Source: a virus. From it: a stretch of DNA of 64,000 nucleotides. Positions 1 to 6,948 of the stretch are shown here, one piece after another; positions within the stretch are counted from its first letter, which is position 1, and the number at the start of each line of letters is the position of its first letter. The stretch spans positions 1-64,000 of IMG/VR virus record IMGVR_UViG_3300014050_000004; one strand, given 5' to 3'. A program made the position numbers and the translations under genes. The notes below the pieces were generated by a model that did no database searches, was not told where the DNA came from, and was given only the letters and a program-made list of their open reading frames with translations.

Positions 1-692
1 CTAGTCTCTGAACCTTCCGTCCTCGCCAGGACGGCTTGGCTGCTGATTGCCATGTAAACGAACGTAAGTCTCCAACCATGAAGTTTTTTCTTGTGTCCTT
101 TTATGACTCCTGCAATGTTGCATTTAACAACTCGATCACCAAGGTCCGTGAGAACCTTCTGAAGATCTGTAACAGTTTCTTGAGGCATAATCAGATGAGT
201 TCCAGTTTTCTCGTGTTCCCAGATCATCCTTCTGGATAAAGTTTCTTTGGTAACAGGGTCTTGACGACTGACTCCCACGGATTTACCGTAAGTCCGTCCC
301 ACCTTTTGACGAGATTTAAACTGTTCTTCAGTGTTGGCTGAGCCACCTTTAGATCCCCCTCTTTTACCAAGGGTTGACTGTAATACGGGGTCCCAGAACC
401 CATTTCCTCTTTCCTTTGTAACTTCAATCCTTCGTTCATTCATCACTTTTCTGAACTCTTGGGTGTCATTTTGACGACCTTTGAACATCAGGTAATCCCC
501 TTTTTCGCCATAGGCGATCCAGCGGTATTGATGAAGAAGAATATGATCCTCTACTGAAGCATCCACATTAAGGGGAGAATCATCTGAGGATTGTTTTGTA
601 TGATGAGGTGGTTCGTGATGAAACTCTTTTAGGGTCCCTTCAGGGTACGCCTTATTACGGACGTGATCTAAATATTGCTCATAAATGTTCAT
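1..692 (-). CDS. HNH homing endonuclease ORF in psbA intron 2 (3' end outside window)
   Basis: An open frame starts at the ATG at 692 and runs off the left edge without a stop, about 230 residues. The N-terminal part carries an HNH-like core: EFHHEPPHHTK near residue 23-33, then NVDASVEDHILLHQYRW near 45-61, matching the H...N...H pattern of chloroplast and phage intron endonucleases. A basic, NUMOD-like tail (GKRGGSKGGS, later RRMIWEH) follows. It sits about 50 nt inside the second psbA intron, where an intron-homing enzyme is expected. Its target would be intronless psbA; this is inferred from position. The protein end and the third psbA exon lie outside the window. Confidence 0.75.
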   Translation of the reverse strand, partial: MNIYEQYLDHVRNKAYPEGTLKEFHHEPPHHTKQSSDDSPLNVDASVEDHILLHQYRWIAYGEKGDYLMFKGRQNDTQEFRKVMNERRIEVTKERGNGFWDPVLQSTLGKRGGSKGGSANTEEQFKSRQKVGRTYGKSVGVSRQDPVTKETLSRRMIWEHEKTGTHLIMPQETVTDLQKVLTDLGDRVVKCNIAGVIKGHKKKLHGWRLTFVYMAISSQAVLARTEGSET

Positions 693-741
693 TTGTTTAG
701 GTTTCCAGCAGTTCACCCGATTTTACATGGCCCTACGGGTT
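1..741 (-). other. psbA intron 2, group I, partial
   Basis: The sequence following DEWL on the minus strand (741 to 693) contains a short group I-like element, ATCGGGTGAACTGCTGGAAA, resembling the conserved P3-P4/Q region near the 5' end of phage and chloroplast introns. The HNH ORF begins just after it. The 3' core and splice site are outside the window, so the class rests on this element and on the clean interruption of D1. Confidence 0.65.
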
Positions 742-876
742 GAGCCATTCGTCTAGAGAAGCGGCATCCCAAATGCTGTAAAAATGCAATCCTATCGCAT
801 TTGAACTTGGTACCACTGCACCGGAAATGATGTTATTTCCGTACATAAGAGAACCAGCAACTGGCTCTCGAATTCC
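742..876 (-). CDS. psbA: psbA exon 2 (photosystem II D1 protein, internal part)
   Basis: On the minus strand this stretch reads (G)[14 protein letters not shown], then [23 protein letters not shown], the D1 segment that directly follows the residues encoded by exon 1. In the genomic frame, translation stops two codons after DEWL, which fits a second intron entered at that point. The exact splice positions are uncertain by a few bases (5' edge 870-876, 3' edge 739-743). The remaining about 250 residues, including the helices binding chlorophyll and the manganese cluster, must lie left of position 1. D1 is the fast-turning-over photosystem II core subunit that cyanophages replace during infection. 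Confidence 0.85.
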
Positions 877-1739
877 GTCGCGGGAATTCTCTAAGTTTCC
901 TTAGAGGGTGGACTATATCATCACCCTTTGTTTATTCATTAAAGGGGTCGGACGCTAACATGGTATTACGAGAAAAGCGTTTCTCACCCATTAGTCTCTA
1001 GCGGTTCCGCTCACGCTTGAGCGGCTTCCGACGGGATTGCCTTACCATGATTTACCAAAATGGCAGTAATATTCAATGAATGTGTCGGATAGACAAACTC
1101 TGACTTCTAAATCAGGTTTAAGTTTAACCCGCCCAACCCTCAAACCCCATCTCTTTAAAGAGTTGAGTCTTTGAGCATAGTTGGAGTAAAAACTTTTGTT
1201 TTGTCTTTTACACTCATTTCTGGCTTTTTCTCTAACTTTAGGATCCCAGGCGCCTTTTCCTTGCTGCTTGCAGGTTTTATGACACTTAGTTACTCCTTTA
1301 GATCCAGCCCGGGAACGTAGTCTGAAAGCTTCTTCTGCCCCAAACTTTTCATTCCAAGATGAGAATCCATTTCGGTTTTGCCATTCCTTAGACCATACCC
1401 AAAGTTCTTTAACCCTTTGGACTTCTCTCCCGGTTTCTGCAGCCATTTGTTGTGTAGCAATCCAGAAAGACTCTGAATGCCAACCGAAGGCGTGCATTGA
1501 GGGGGATGTGACGTACAAGTGAATGGCTATGTTCCGTCCTCCTTGACTTTTCGGGGGTTGATGGTGCACATGCATTCCCTGCATTTGCTCATCAGTTAAA
1601 CCCCAAGACTCTTTAGCCAAAGACCTGTAATCTTTGACTTCTGGGTAGTACACGAGAGAGACAGATTTATCCATAGCGTAGGTTTCCCCGTTTTCATCCG
1701 ATTTTGTCGACACTCTTACGAGTGAAGGATACCGATGGA
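877..1739 (-). other. psbA intron 1, group I with internal HNH ORF
   Basis: About 860 nt separate the D1 residues PPVDIN (exon 1) from REPVAGS (exon 2). Group I hallmarks are visible on the minus strand: AATCGGATGAAAACGGGGAA near 1700-1680 (P3-P4/Q type), AGAGACTAATGGGTG near 985 and GATATAGTCCA near 915, the two strands of the P7 core. The ORF lies between the 5' and 3' halves of the core. Splice edges are uncertain by 3-6 nt because IN/SI and GI/I give alternative in-frame joins. Confidence 0.8.
1042..1674 (-). CDS. HNH homing endonuclease ORF in psbA intron 1
   Basis: About 210 residues. The N-terminal third has an HNH-like motif: MHVHHQPPKSQGGRNIAIHLYV followed by MHAFGWH within the first 70 residues. 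The rest is strongly basic, with a KCHKTCKQQGKG segment and a KRWGLRVGR stretch suited to DNA binding. The open frame extends 13 codons further upstream to a GTG at 1713, but those codons overlap the intron's conserved 5' core, so I chose the internal ATG at 1674. Probably cuts intronless psbA and spreads the intron; this is inferred from family and location. Confidence 0.75.
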   Translation of the reverse strand: MDKSVSLVYYPEVKDYRSLAKESWGLTDEQMQGMHVHHQPPKSQGGRNIAIHLYVTSPSMHAFGWHSESFWIATQQMAAETGREVQRVKELWVWSKEWQNRNGFSSWNEKFGAEEAFRLRSRAGSKGVTKCHKTCKQQGKGAWDPKVREKARNECKRQNKSFYSNYAQRLNSLKRWGLRVGRVKLKPDLEVRVCLSDTFIEYYCHFGKSW

Positions 1740-1922
1740 ATTGATATCAACGGGCGGCGCTGCGATAAACGCCACAATGAAACAGATTGATGCCGCAAGT
1801 AAGCAAGGAACCATAAGAGTTCCAAACCAGCCTACGTACAACCGATTGTCAGTGGAAGTTACCCACGAACAAAAGCGATCCCACAAAGTTTCTTGGGGAC
1901 GCTGTAAGACAGATGTTGTCAT
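1740..1922 (-). CDS. psbA: psbA exon 1 (photosystem II D1 protein, N-terminus)
   Basis: The minus-strand frame from the ATG at 1922 encodes MTTSVLQ...[11 protein letters not shown], then [21 protein letters not shown] and PPVDIN. This is the D1 N-terminus including the first transmembrane helix, some 61 residues. After that the frame departs from D1 and stops at 1716, as expected on entering an intron. D1 binds the reaction-centre pigments of photosystem II in the thylakoid membrane. The phage copy keeps photosynthesis running after host shut-off. No frameshift or stop is seen within the exon. Confidence 0.9.
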
Positions 1923-1971
1923 GAAAAAAGAATTAAGTAAGTGATCTCAGGGAAAGATCTGGTTACAAAAT

Positions 1972-1994
1972 CCTTCATCACCCTCAGATGAAGG
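1972..1994 (-). promoter_or_regulatory. Stem-loop in psbA leader
   Basis: CCTTCATC and GATGAAGG form a perfect 8-bp stem around a 7-nt loop, about 50 nt before the psbA start. On the minus strand it is followed by ATTTTGT. It could be an mRNA stability element in the psbA leader or a weak terminator of the gene upstream; the sequence does not decide. Confidence 0.5.
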
Positions 1995-2009
1995 TAGAAT
2001 GAGAGGCGG

Positions 2010-2055
2010 ATTTAACTTGCCTAGCCTCGGTAAGGGCAAGAGCGTTTTCGACGCT
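2010..2055 (-). promoter_or_regulatory. Candidate psbA promoter with hairpins
   Basis: A TTGCCC (2034-2039) and TTAAAT (2010-2015) pair at 18 bp is the best sigma-70-like match upstream of psbA. The spacer edges form an inverted repeat CTTGCC...GGCAAG (2016-2040). A second inverted repeat (AGCGT/ACGCT, 2041-2055) touches the -35 on its upstream side, as palindromes do at 6.9, 21.15 and 22.16 kb, though its sequence differs. Confidence 0.35.
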
Positions 2056-2123
2056 ACCTAAATACTATAGCCTTGGTAAAGAAACGTAAACCTTGATACT
2101 CCGGGTTGAGGATTAGCCTTTAT

Positions 2124-2900
2124 TCACCCTGCTTTCTTTTTCTCAGCAACCCTTTTCAGGTCTGCCTCACTCACCCCTTTCACCTTGCCCGCACGAATCG
2201 TATCGGCCACCCTGGCGTTTTCCTTCTTGTTAAATTTCTTCAGTTCCTCCTGGCTTTTGAGAACGGACTCCACTGGATCTTTTTTGGTCATCCTGTTCTT
2301 CGGAGGAACCGAAGCTGTCGAGGTCTTGTTGGCCTTATGGAACCTGTCCGAAGCCTTCAAACGAATCATTTGAGCTTTTTCCAAAGCAGCCTCAGCTGCG
2401 TATCTCCTGTTCTGAGCCTCTGGTCCCTTCTTCCCTTTGGTCTCTGCCATCACTTTCTTATGATTCTCCTCTGCCTTTTTCAGGAGGGTCTCTGCCGCTT
2501 TCCACTTGTCTCTAGCCCCCTCAATCTTACTCCGGGTGGCTTCTCTTTGGAGGTCAGCCTTCTCTTGCGTCAATTTAATAGCTTCTCCGTGAAGCTGAAG
2601 AGCTCTGTCGCGGAATCCGTTGCTAAGTTCCCTCTTAGAACGCGAATGGAGATCTTCGATCTTATCCCCGAGCTCTTTGATTTTGCCCGCTTTGTTCAAT
2701 TCCGGTTTACTCTCCGGAGCATCTTTAGCACCTGTCTCGGCCCCTTTCCGGCATTTTCCCCTGGTGCCGTAGGTGCTCCCGTCAGGACGCACACAACGCG
2801 TGAAGTCGTAGGATTCTCCCTCAGCAAAATTCTGCGACTGACTCTGCGCCGTTAAGTATCCATAGATTTCTAGAGCCTCTTCGGAAAAGTATCCTTTCAT
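2124..2900 (-). CDS. FTRC-module protein with coiled coil
   Basis: 258 residues of unknown function. The N-terminal peptide MKGYFSEEALEIYGYL resembles the starts of the genes at 4752 and 11535. An FTRC module follows at about residues 33-55 (YDFTRCVRPDGS, YGTRGKCRKG). The remainder is rich in Lys, Glu and Ala and forms heptad-like coiled coil to the end (KRVAEKKKAG). No catalytic motif is visible. A GGGTATAA element lies 35 nt upstream, so late expression is likely. It begins 5 nt after the upstream gene ends. By analogy with its neighbours I suggest a virion-packaged protein; the evidence is the shared module only. Confidence 0.7.
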   Translation of the reverse strand: MKGYFSEEALEIYGYLTAQSQSQNFAEGESYDFTRCVRPDGSTYGTRGKCRKGAETGAKDAPESKPELNKAGKIKELGDKIEDLHSRSKRELSNGFRDRALQLHGEAIKLTQEKADLQREATRSKIEGARDKWKAAETLLKKAEENHKKVMAETKGKKGPEAQNRRYAAEAALEKAQMIRLKASDRFHKANKTSTASVPPKNRMTKKDPVESVLKSQEELKKFNKKENARVADTIRAGKVKGVSEADLKRVAEKKKAG

Positions 2901-2905
2901 TACGA

Positions 2906-3187
2906 TTAGATTGGAGATATATCAGGGTTATACCCTTTTTCTTCGGAATGAATCCAAACCTTCAACCCCAGAACATACTTCCGTAGTGTTTCCGCTTGGT
3001 CAGCATGCCATGTGTTTCCGGTCTGAAAGTGTAGTCTCATATGCTCGTCGATGGCATTGAGACACTGTTTGATAACAGGGTTCCACGGTTCCCGAGTCGG
3101 TGTGTCCCAAGTTCGCCTGTTACCTGGAGGGTCTATCGCAAGCTGTTTAGTCTCTGGCAACGCACCCTCTAAGAGGTGTTCTATCAT
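2906..3187 (-). CDS. Hypothetical small protein
   Basis: 93 residues, not recognised. It contains several Trp residues and a helical middle (CLNAIDEHMRLHFQTGNTWH), without Cys pairs or membrane segments. Its start overlaps the stop of the 522-residue gene upstream by 4 nt (ATGA type), so it is translationally coupled. Its last codons hold a GGGTATAA element in front of the next gene. Confidence 0.65.
   Translation of the reverse strand: MIEHLLEGALPETKQLAIDPPGNRRTWDTPTREPWNPVIKQCLNAIDEHMRLHFQTGNTWHADQAETLRKYVLGLKVWIHSEEKGYNPDISPI
2928..2935 (-). promoter_or_regulatory. GGGTATAA element (candidate late promoter)
   Basis: GGGTATAA lies 35 nt before the ATG at 2900 and inside the last codons of the upstream gene. 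The site is part of an inverted repeat, AGGGTTATACCCT. Confidence 0.45.
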
Positions 3188-4752
3188 AGTTTTCCTTTTT
3201 CGTACATCTCAATCAGGTGTTTCATATCCATCCGAAGATCCTCAGCCCTTCGAGACCCGAACCCATCAAAGGACAAGCGACCTCTGCTGTCGCCCGTCAT
3301 CCTTCTGAACATATCTAGGTAGGTATCTCTAACCTTGCCAGTTTTAAGGTAGTCGCCATATTCTTGATCTACGGCTTTTTTGACCAACTTCAGAAGTTTA
3401 TCTATCTCAGGCTTTCTCTGTTCTCTCCAGCCACCAGCGGCTTTCAATTTCCCCTCGGCTGCAAGGATATTTTTGTACAGAGGCGGTTTCCTGAACTGGG
3501 ATATCATTTCAGTGTATCTTTTTCTAACCTCCTCAAGTTCACCGGAAACTCTTTTCACATCGGACGCCAATTTCTTTCTGCCTGCACCTCCCAACAAAGT
3601 CCTCTTTGAAAGAGATTCATGAATCTGATTCAGATCCTTCAGAGTGTTCGATATATCCTCCAGCCTTCTCTCTGCCACTTGCTCAAGATCTTCCTTCTTG
3701 TTCTTCAAATTGAGCAGGCCTTTTGCCCTTGCAAAAGTTCTTCTATCTTCCTCTTTCGGCAAGAGTTTCCTCAATTCTTGACCTGCTGAGGAAATTGTTG
3801 GGGGTTCTCCCCTATCCTTGAGGTTCTTCAACCCGTCAACTGCCAAAGATAACGCTCCAAATTGCTCCAACTGTTTCACTGTGGGAGAATAAGAAGGATT
3901 ATCAATCTTTGACTTGAAGCTTTCCAGCTTTCTGGAGGCTTTTTCCAAAGGTGTGCTACCACTTGGCAAAGGTTTATTCGGATTGTTCAATGCCACCCTT
4001 GTTCCCTTTCGACATTGACCTGCAGTGCCATAGGTAGTTCCGTTAGGTCTTTCACAGCGGGTGAAATCTTGAAATTCATCATTCTCGGAAAAGTTCCCTT
4101 TTTCTACCTTCCTTGCTACATTAGCCAACCTTGACAAATAGGGATTTTTCTTAAACTCTTTTCCAAGACCCTCAATATCTCCTGAATCTATGATTTTCCT
4201 GATTGCACTGCTACTCGCACCGGAGGAATCTCGAGCTACAGTTGAGGTTTGAACTCCAAGAGACCTGCCAACACTGTTCAAAAACTTTTCTTGATCGGCC
4301 CCCAAAGTAAACAGAACTTTCTCTTTGCCAAACTTCTCTGCCAAATCTGATAACACTCTGGTGGCTGCTGTGCCTTTCGTGATCTTAACTCTAGACAGAT
4401 CTACTCCTTCATCCCTCAGAACGGCCCTAAGCATCTGAGAACGTAAATCTGTGTCCACATTCTCCTTGCCTTTGCCCATGACCACATGGACAATCGGAGC
4501 TTTCTGCAACATGTCCTTTATTAACTTAGCATGGCCACTATGAGGTATATTGAATCTCCCTTGAGTTACCGCAGCTTTGAAAGGATATTGTTTCTTCCCC
4601 TCGAGACCCTTTTTACAGTTCCCTTTTGTGCCATATGCCGAACCATCGGAGCGAACACACCGAGTGAAATCGTATCTCTCCTGTGGATCGGAAAAGTGGT
4701 CTGCAAGTTCACGATACAGATCCAAAGTGTGGTTGTCAAAAGAACCTTGCAT
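3184..4752 (-). CDS. FTRC-module protein with HIGH-type nucleotidyltransferase domain
   Basis: 522 residues. Order: GSF-type N-terminal peptide (MQGSFDNHTLDLYREL), FTRC module (about 28-49), then a cytidylyltransferase/NMNAT-like domain (about 56-205). That domain has GRFNIPHSGH as the nucleotide-binding HxGH motif and SSSAIRKI as the (I)SSTxxR-like motif. A second FTRC module follows (about 229-250), then a long charged helical part shared with the gene at 11535 (LNNPNKPLPSGSTPLEK). The family transfers a nucleotide to small phosphate substrates (NMN, pantetheine phosphate); the substrate here is unknown. The arrangement suggests a virion-delivered enzyme, which is inference. A GGGTAAAC element is 31 nt upstream. 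Confidence 0.75.
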   Translation of the reverse strand: MQGSFDNHTLDLYRELADHFSDPQERYDFTRCVRSDGSAYGTKGNCKKGLEGKKQYPFKAAVTQGRFNIPHSGHAKLIKDMLQKAPIVHVVMGKGKENVDTDLRSQMLRAVLRDEGVDLSRVKITKGTAATRVLSDLAEKFGKEKVLFTLGADQEKFLNSVGRSLGVQTSTVARDSSGASSSAIRKIIDSGDIEGLGKEFKKNPYLSRLANVARKVEKGNFSENDEFQDFTRCERPNGTTYGTAGQCRKGTRVALNNPNKPLPSGSTPLEKASRKLESFKSKIDNPSYSPTVKQLEQFGALSLAVDGLKNLKDRGEPPTISSAGQELRKLLPKEEDRRTFARAKGLLNLKNKKEDLEQVAERRLEDISNTLKDLNQIHESLSKRTLLGGAGRKKLASDVKRVSGELEEVRKRYTEMISQFRKPPLYKNILAAEGKLKAAGGWREQRKPEIDKLLKLVKKAVDQEYGDYLKTGKVRDTYLDMFRRMTGDSRGRLSFDGFGSRRAEDLRMDMKHLIEMYEKGKL

Positions 4753-4775
4753 TCAAATGGTTAAGCTACCACTTA

Positions 4776-4783
4776 GTTTACCC
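4776..4783 (-). promoter_or_regulatory. GGGTAAAC element (candidate late promoter)
   Basis: GGGTAAAC lies in the 49-nt gap before the gene starting at 4752, 31 nt from its ATG. No Shine-Dalgarno sequence is visible between element and start. Confidence 0.55.
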
Positions 4784-4801
4784 TTTGGTCACTTTGGTGT
4801 T

Positions 4802-5326
4802 TCATTGGGCTGAGAGTCTGTCGACCCTCCCGATTTCTCTAGGATCCGAAGTAGTTTTCAAATCCTCCGATCCCAACCTTCTCGTCAAGTCTGCAATCGC
4901 TGTGGAATACCTTGCTTGCTCCTTCATCGTAGCAGCATCATCCATTTTATCTTGAAGCTCCCTCAGCCTCATTTGCAGAGTTCTTCTCAGCTTATTTCTC
5001 TTGTCATTCTCAACCCTGAGCATCGAGTTTCTGTCTCTGGTTGCCAGTTCTTCGTCTGTGGCCTTTAGGTTAGATTTCAGATGACCCACTTGCTCTACGG
5101 AGAGCTTATTTTTGACAGCACTCTTGATAGCTCCTTTGACTTGGGAATTCACTTCCTGAAGCTTAGGTGTATCCATATTTGCAATTTGCTGTTCGGTGAG
5201 CTTTCTGTCCATCAGCAAAGGGTCTACCTCAACACCTTTCTTGCATTTACCAGAAGTTCCATAAGCTGTGCCATTTGGACGGAGGCAACGAGTGAAGTCG
5301 TATTTGTCGGAGGCGAGTCTGTCCAT
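4802..5326 (-). CDS. FTRC-module protein with coiled coil
   Basis: About 174 residues starting MDRLASDKYDFTRC. The frame is open upstream to a GTG at 5374, but the ATG at 5326 fits better: it puts the FTRC module at the extreme N-terminus and leaves the GGGTATAC element 30 nt upstream, the usual distance in this genome. After the module (about 9-31) the protein is charged and helical, with LRRTLQMRLRELQDKMDD as a clear coiled-coil stretch. No enzymatic motif is seen. Confidence 0.7.
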   Translation of the reverse strand: MDRLASDKYDFTRCLRPNGTAYGTSGKCKKGVEVDPLLMDRKLTEQQIANMDTPKLQEVNSQVKGAIKSAVKNKLSVEQVGHLKSNLKATDEELATRDRNSMLRVENDKRNKLRRTLQMRLRELQDKMDDAATMKEQARYSTAIADLTRRLGSEDLKTTSDPREIGRVDRLSAQ

Positions 5327-5348
5327 AAAGCCAAAGTGTGTAAATAAG

Positions 5349-5356
5349 GTATACCC
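5349..5356 (-). promoter_or_regulatory. GGGTATAC element (candidate late promoter)
   Basis: GGGTATAC preceded by AAAAA lies 30 nt before the preferred ATG at 5326. Confidence 0.5.
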
Positions 5357-5381
5357 TTTTTCAGTCTCAGACACTCCGAAA

Positions 5382-6872
5382 CTAAAGACTAAGCATGGTC
5401 AGATGCTTCTTGGCACGAGTCACTTGGACATAGCAGAGATTCTTCTCTTGCGAAATCTCCCAGTCTTTCTTCGCCCAACGGCTGGGGCTGTACTTGTCCA
5501 TGCCCAAAGCGAACACCCTGTTCCACTCTCTGCCCTTCGCTTTGTGAATGGTTGACAAAGTGAGAACTTTCTTCTGATTGCCATCGGAGTCAGAGAACAT
5601 TTCTCTGATGTTGCGAATCAGCTTCTCAATCGAGTCAGAACCTTCGCAGTTGTCAATCAAGATGCGGAGAGTTCCAACTTGATCCTCAATTGTGGCACAC
5701 CGATCGTTTTGGTCCCGGTCTTGAGCCTTTTTGATCTCTGTGTTTTCCCACGCAGAAAGCTTCTCCTCAAGTTGAGCAACGGTTTTAACCCGTTTCCAAC
5801 GCATTGCAAGTTTGACTAGCCCTTCGCCGATTGAGCGACCTTCAACACGGCACGGAATGCTCTCACGAATCAGCTTGTAAGCAAGCTCGACCAAGGGCTT
5901 GGTATTCCGGCACAGGATTGCATCCTCTTCCTTGAAGACCTTGTTTTCAATGGCTTTTTCCACGGTGAGGGAGTCTACAACTCCTTCAGGGGCAGTCTCA
6001 TGGGCTTCAATGTGCTCCACCCACTGCTGAGCCACGGAGACAACACTCTTGGGACACCTGTAGGTTACTGTCAGCGGGAGCTCCGAAGCTTGGAACTCCT
6101 TCTTGATGTTTTCAAGGGAGATGTGATCCGCCCCTGTGAAACCATAGATAGCCTGGTGCTCGTCTCCTACAGCAACCAACCTGCCTCCGGGCTTCATCAT
6201 CTTGCCCATCATAAACCTTCGCACAAAATTGGCATCTTGTGCCTCATCCAGAAACACCCAGTCGTATTTTGTGAACGTCAGGTTGTTGACAAGGGGACCG
6301 TAGATCATATCATCAAAGTCCACAACCTTGCTGAGCAAAGTGTTGCTTCGATCAAGTAATTTTTGAGCTTCTCCGATGGCTTTTGAGTAGGAGGTATTGT
6401 CGGGCAGCAGGTCTTCAAGAGAGTGGTGAGAAATCATTGCATCCCAGCTAAAGGAGGGATCCACTCGGAAACCAAGCTGTTTTGCCATGCTTGCGGCAGA
6501 TATGCAGAAACGTCGGATTCCCCAATCCTCAATGTGCTCCTCTGCGATAGTCTGGAGCTTGCGAGAATCAACCTTCAATCTTTTGTAAGTTGCTCTCAAT
6601 GCCGCGAAGCCGAAGGAATGACAAGTTCCTGTTTGTACCCGGTTTTGCAGCCCGAGGGGAGCTGTTCTCTGAGCGATTTCCTCTGCAATAGCCTTGTTGT
6701 ATGCGCAAAATGCTACATTCCCGGAGGTTTCCGGCAACATGTTGAGCAGCAGGGTGGTCTTGCCACACCCAGCGGCAGCTTTAACAATCAAATTGCCTTC
6801 ACCGTCGCGCACCCAGTTTTTCGCGCACTGTTGCTGGGGAGAGAGGGAGAGGACCATAGGTAGCTTTTGCAT
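5382..6872 (-). CDS. UvrD/Rep-like superfamily 1 DNA helicase
   Basis: 496 residues. Walker A is AAGCGKTT (33-40), motif II is LDEAQD (about 208-213), motif III includes GDEHQAIYGFTGAD (about 236-249), and the C-terminus has a HKAKGREW motif and YVQVTRAKKH (motif VI). This is the UvrD/PcrA/Rep layout: 3'-5' translocation on single-stranded DNA for replication, repair or recombination. It is shorter than cellular UvrD (about 700), as phage versions often are. It has its own strong sigma-70 promoter. ATG 6872 lies only 6 nt after the -10; the ATG at 6857 is an alternative start. Confidence 0.9.
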   Translation of the reverse strand: MQKLPMVLSLSPQQQCAKNWVRDGEGNLIVKAAAGCGKTTLLLNMLPETSGNVAFCAYNKAIAEEIAQRTAPLGLQNRVQTGTCHSFGFAALRATYKRLKVDSRKLQTIAEEHIEDWGIRRFCISAASMAKQLGFRVDPSFSWDAMISHHSLEDLLPDNTSYSKAIGEAQKLLDRSNTLLSKVVDFDDMIYGPLVNNLTFTKYDWVFLDEAQDANFVRRFMMGKMMKPGGRLVAVGDEHQAIYGFTGADHISLENIKKEFQASELPLTVTYRCPKSVVSVAQQWVEHIEAHETAPEGVVDSLTVEKAIENKVFKEEDAILCRNTKPLVELAYKLIRESIPCRVEGRSIGEGLVKLAMRWKRVKTVAQLEEKLSAWENTEIKKAQDRDQNDRCATIEDQVGTLRILIDNCEGSDSIEKLIRNIREMFSDSDGNQKKVLTLSTIHKAKGREWNRVFALGMDKYSPSRWAKKDWEISQEKNLCYVQVTRAKKHLTMLSL

Positions 6873-6878
6873 ACCTTT

Positions 6879-6907
6879 ATTATAGCGGTTGCCTCACAAA
6901 AAAGCAA
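6879..6907 (-). promoter_or_regulatory. Sigma-70 promoter of the helicase gene
   Basis: TTGCTT (6902-6907) and a perfect TATAAT (6879-6884) are separated by 17 bp. The first ATG of the gene starts 6 nt after the -10, so the transcript begins at or next to the start codon. Confidence 0.8.
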
Positions 6908-6947
6908 GGGGTTTACCGAACCTTTCCTGTTCGGTTTACCGAACCTT
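6908..6947 (-). promoter_or_regulatory. Operator-like repeats upstream of helicase promoter
   Basis: Two direct copies of AAGGTTCGGTAAACC (minus strand) sit back to back. The distal one completes the palindrome GTTCGGTTTACCGAAC (6929-6944, 7-bp arms). The proximal copy touches the -35. Related palindromes abut the -35 boxes at 21151-21166 and 22157-22172. Position suggests an activator or a dedicated early-gene regulator. Confidence 0.65.
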
Positions 6948-6948
6948 C

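Noticed and set aside
1675-1713. GTG start for the intron 1 endonuclease
   Set aside because: The 13 extra codons overlap conserved intron structure; the downstream ATG is more likely.
1716-1922. psbA as a short pseudogene of 68 codons
   Set aside because: The frame leaves D1 exactly where an intron core begins and D1 resumes at 870-876 without loss of residues.
2106-2855. 249-codon plus-strand frame
   Set aside because: Antisense shadow of the FTRC-module gene; it reads the reverse of the module and has no start signal.
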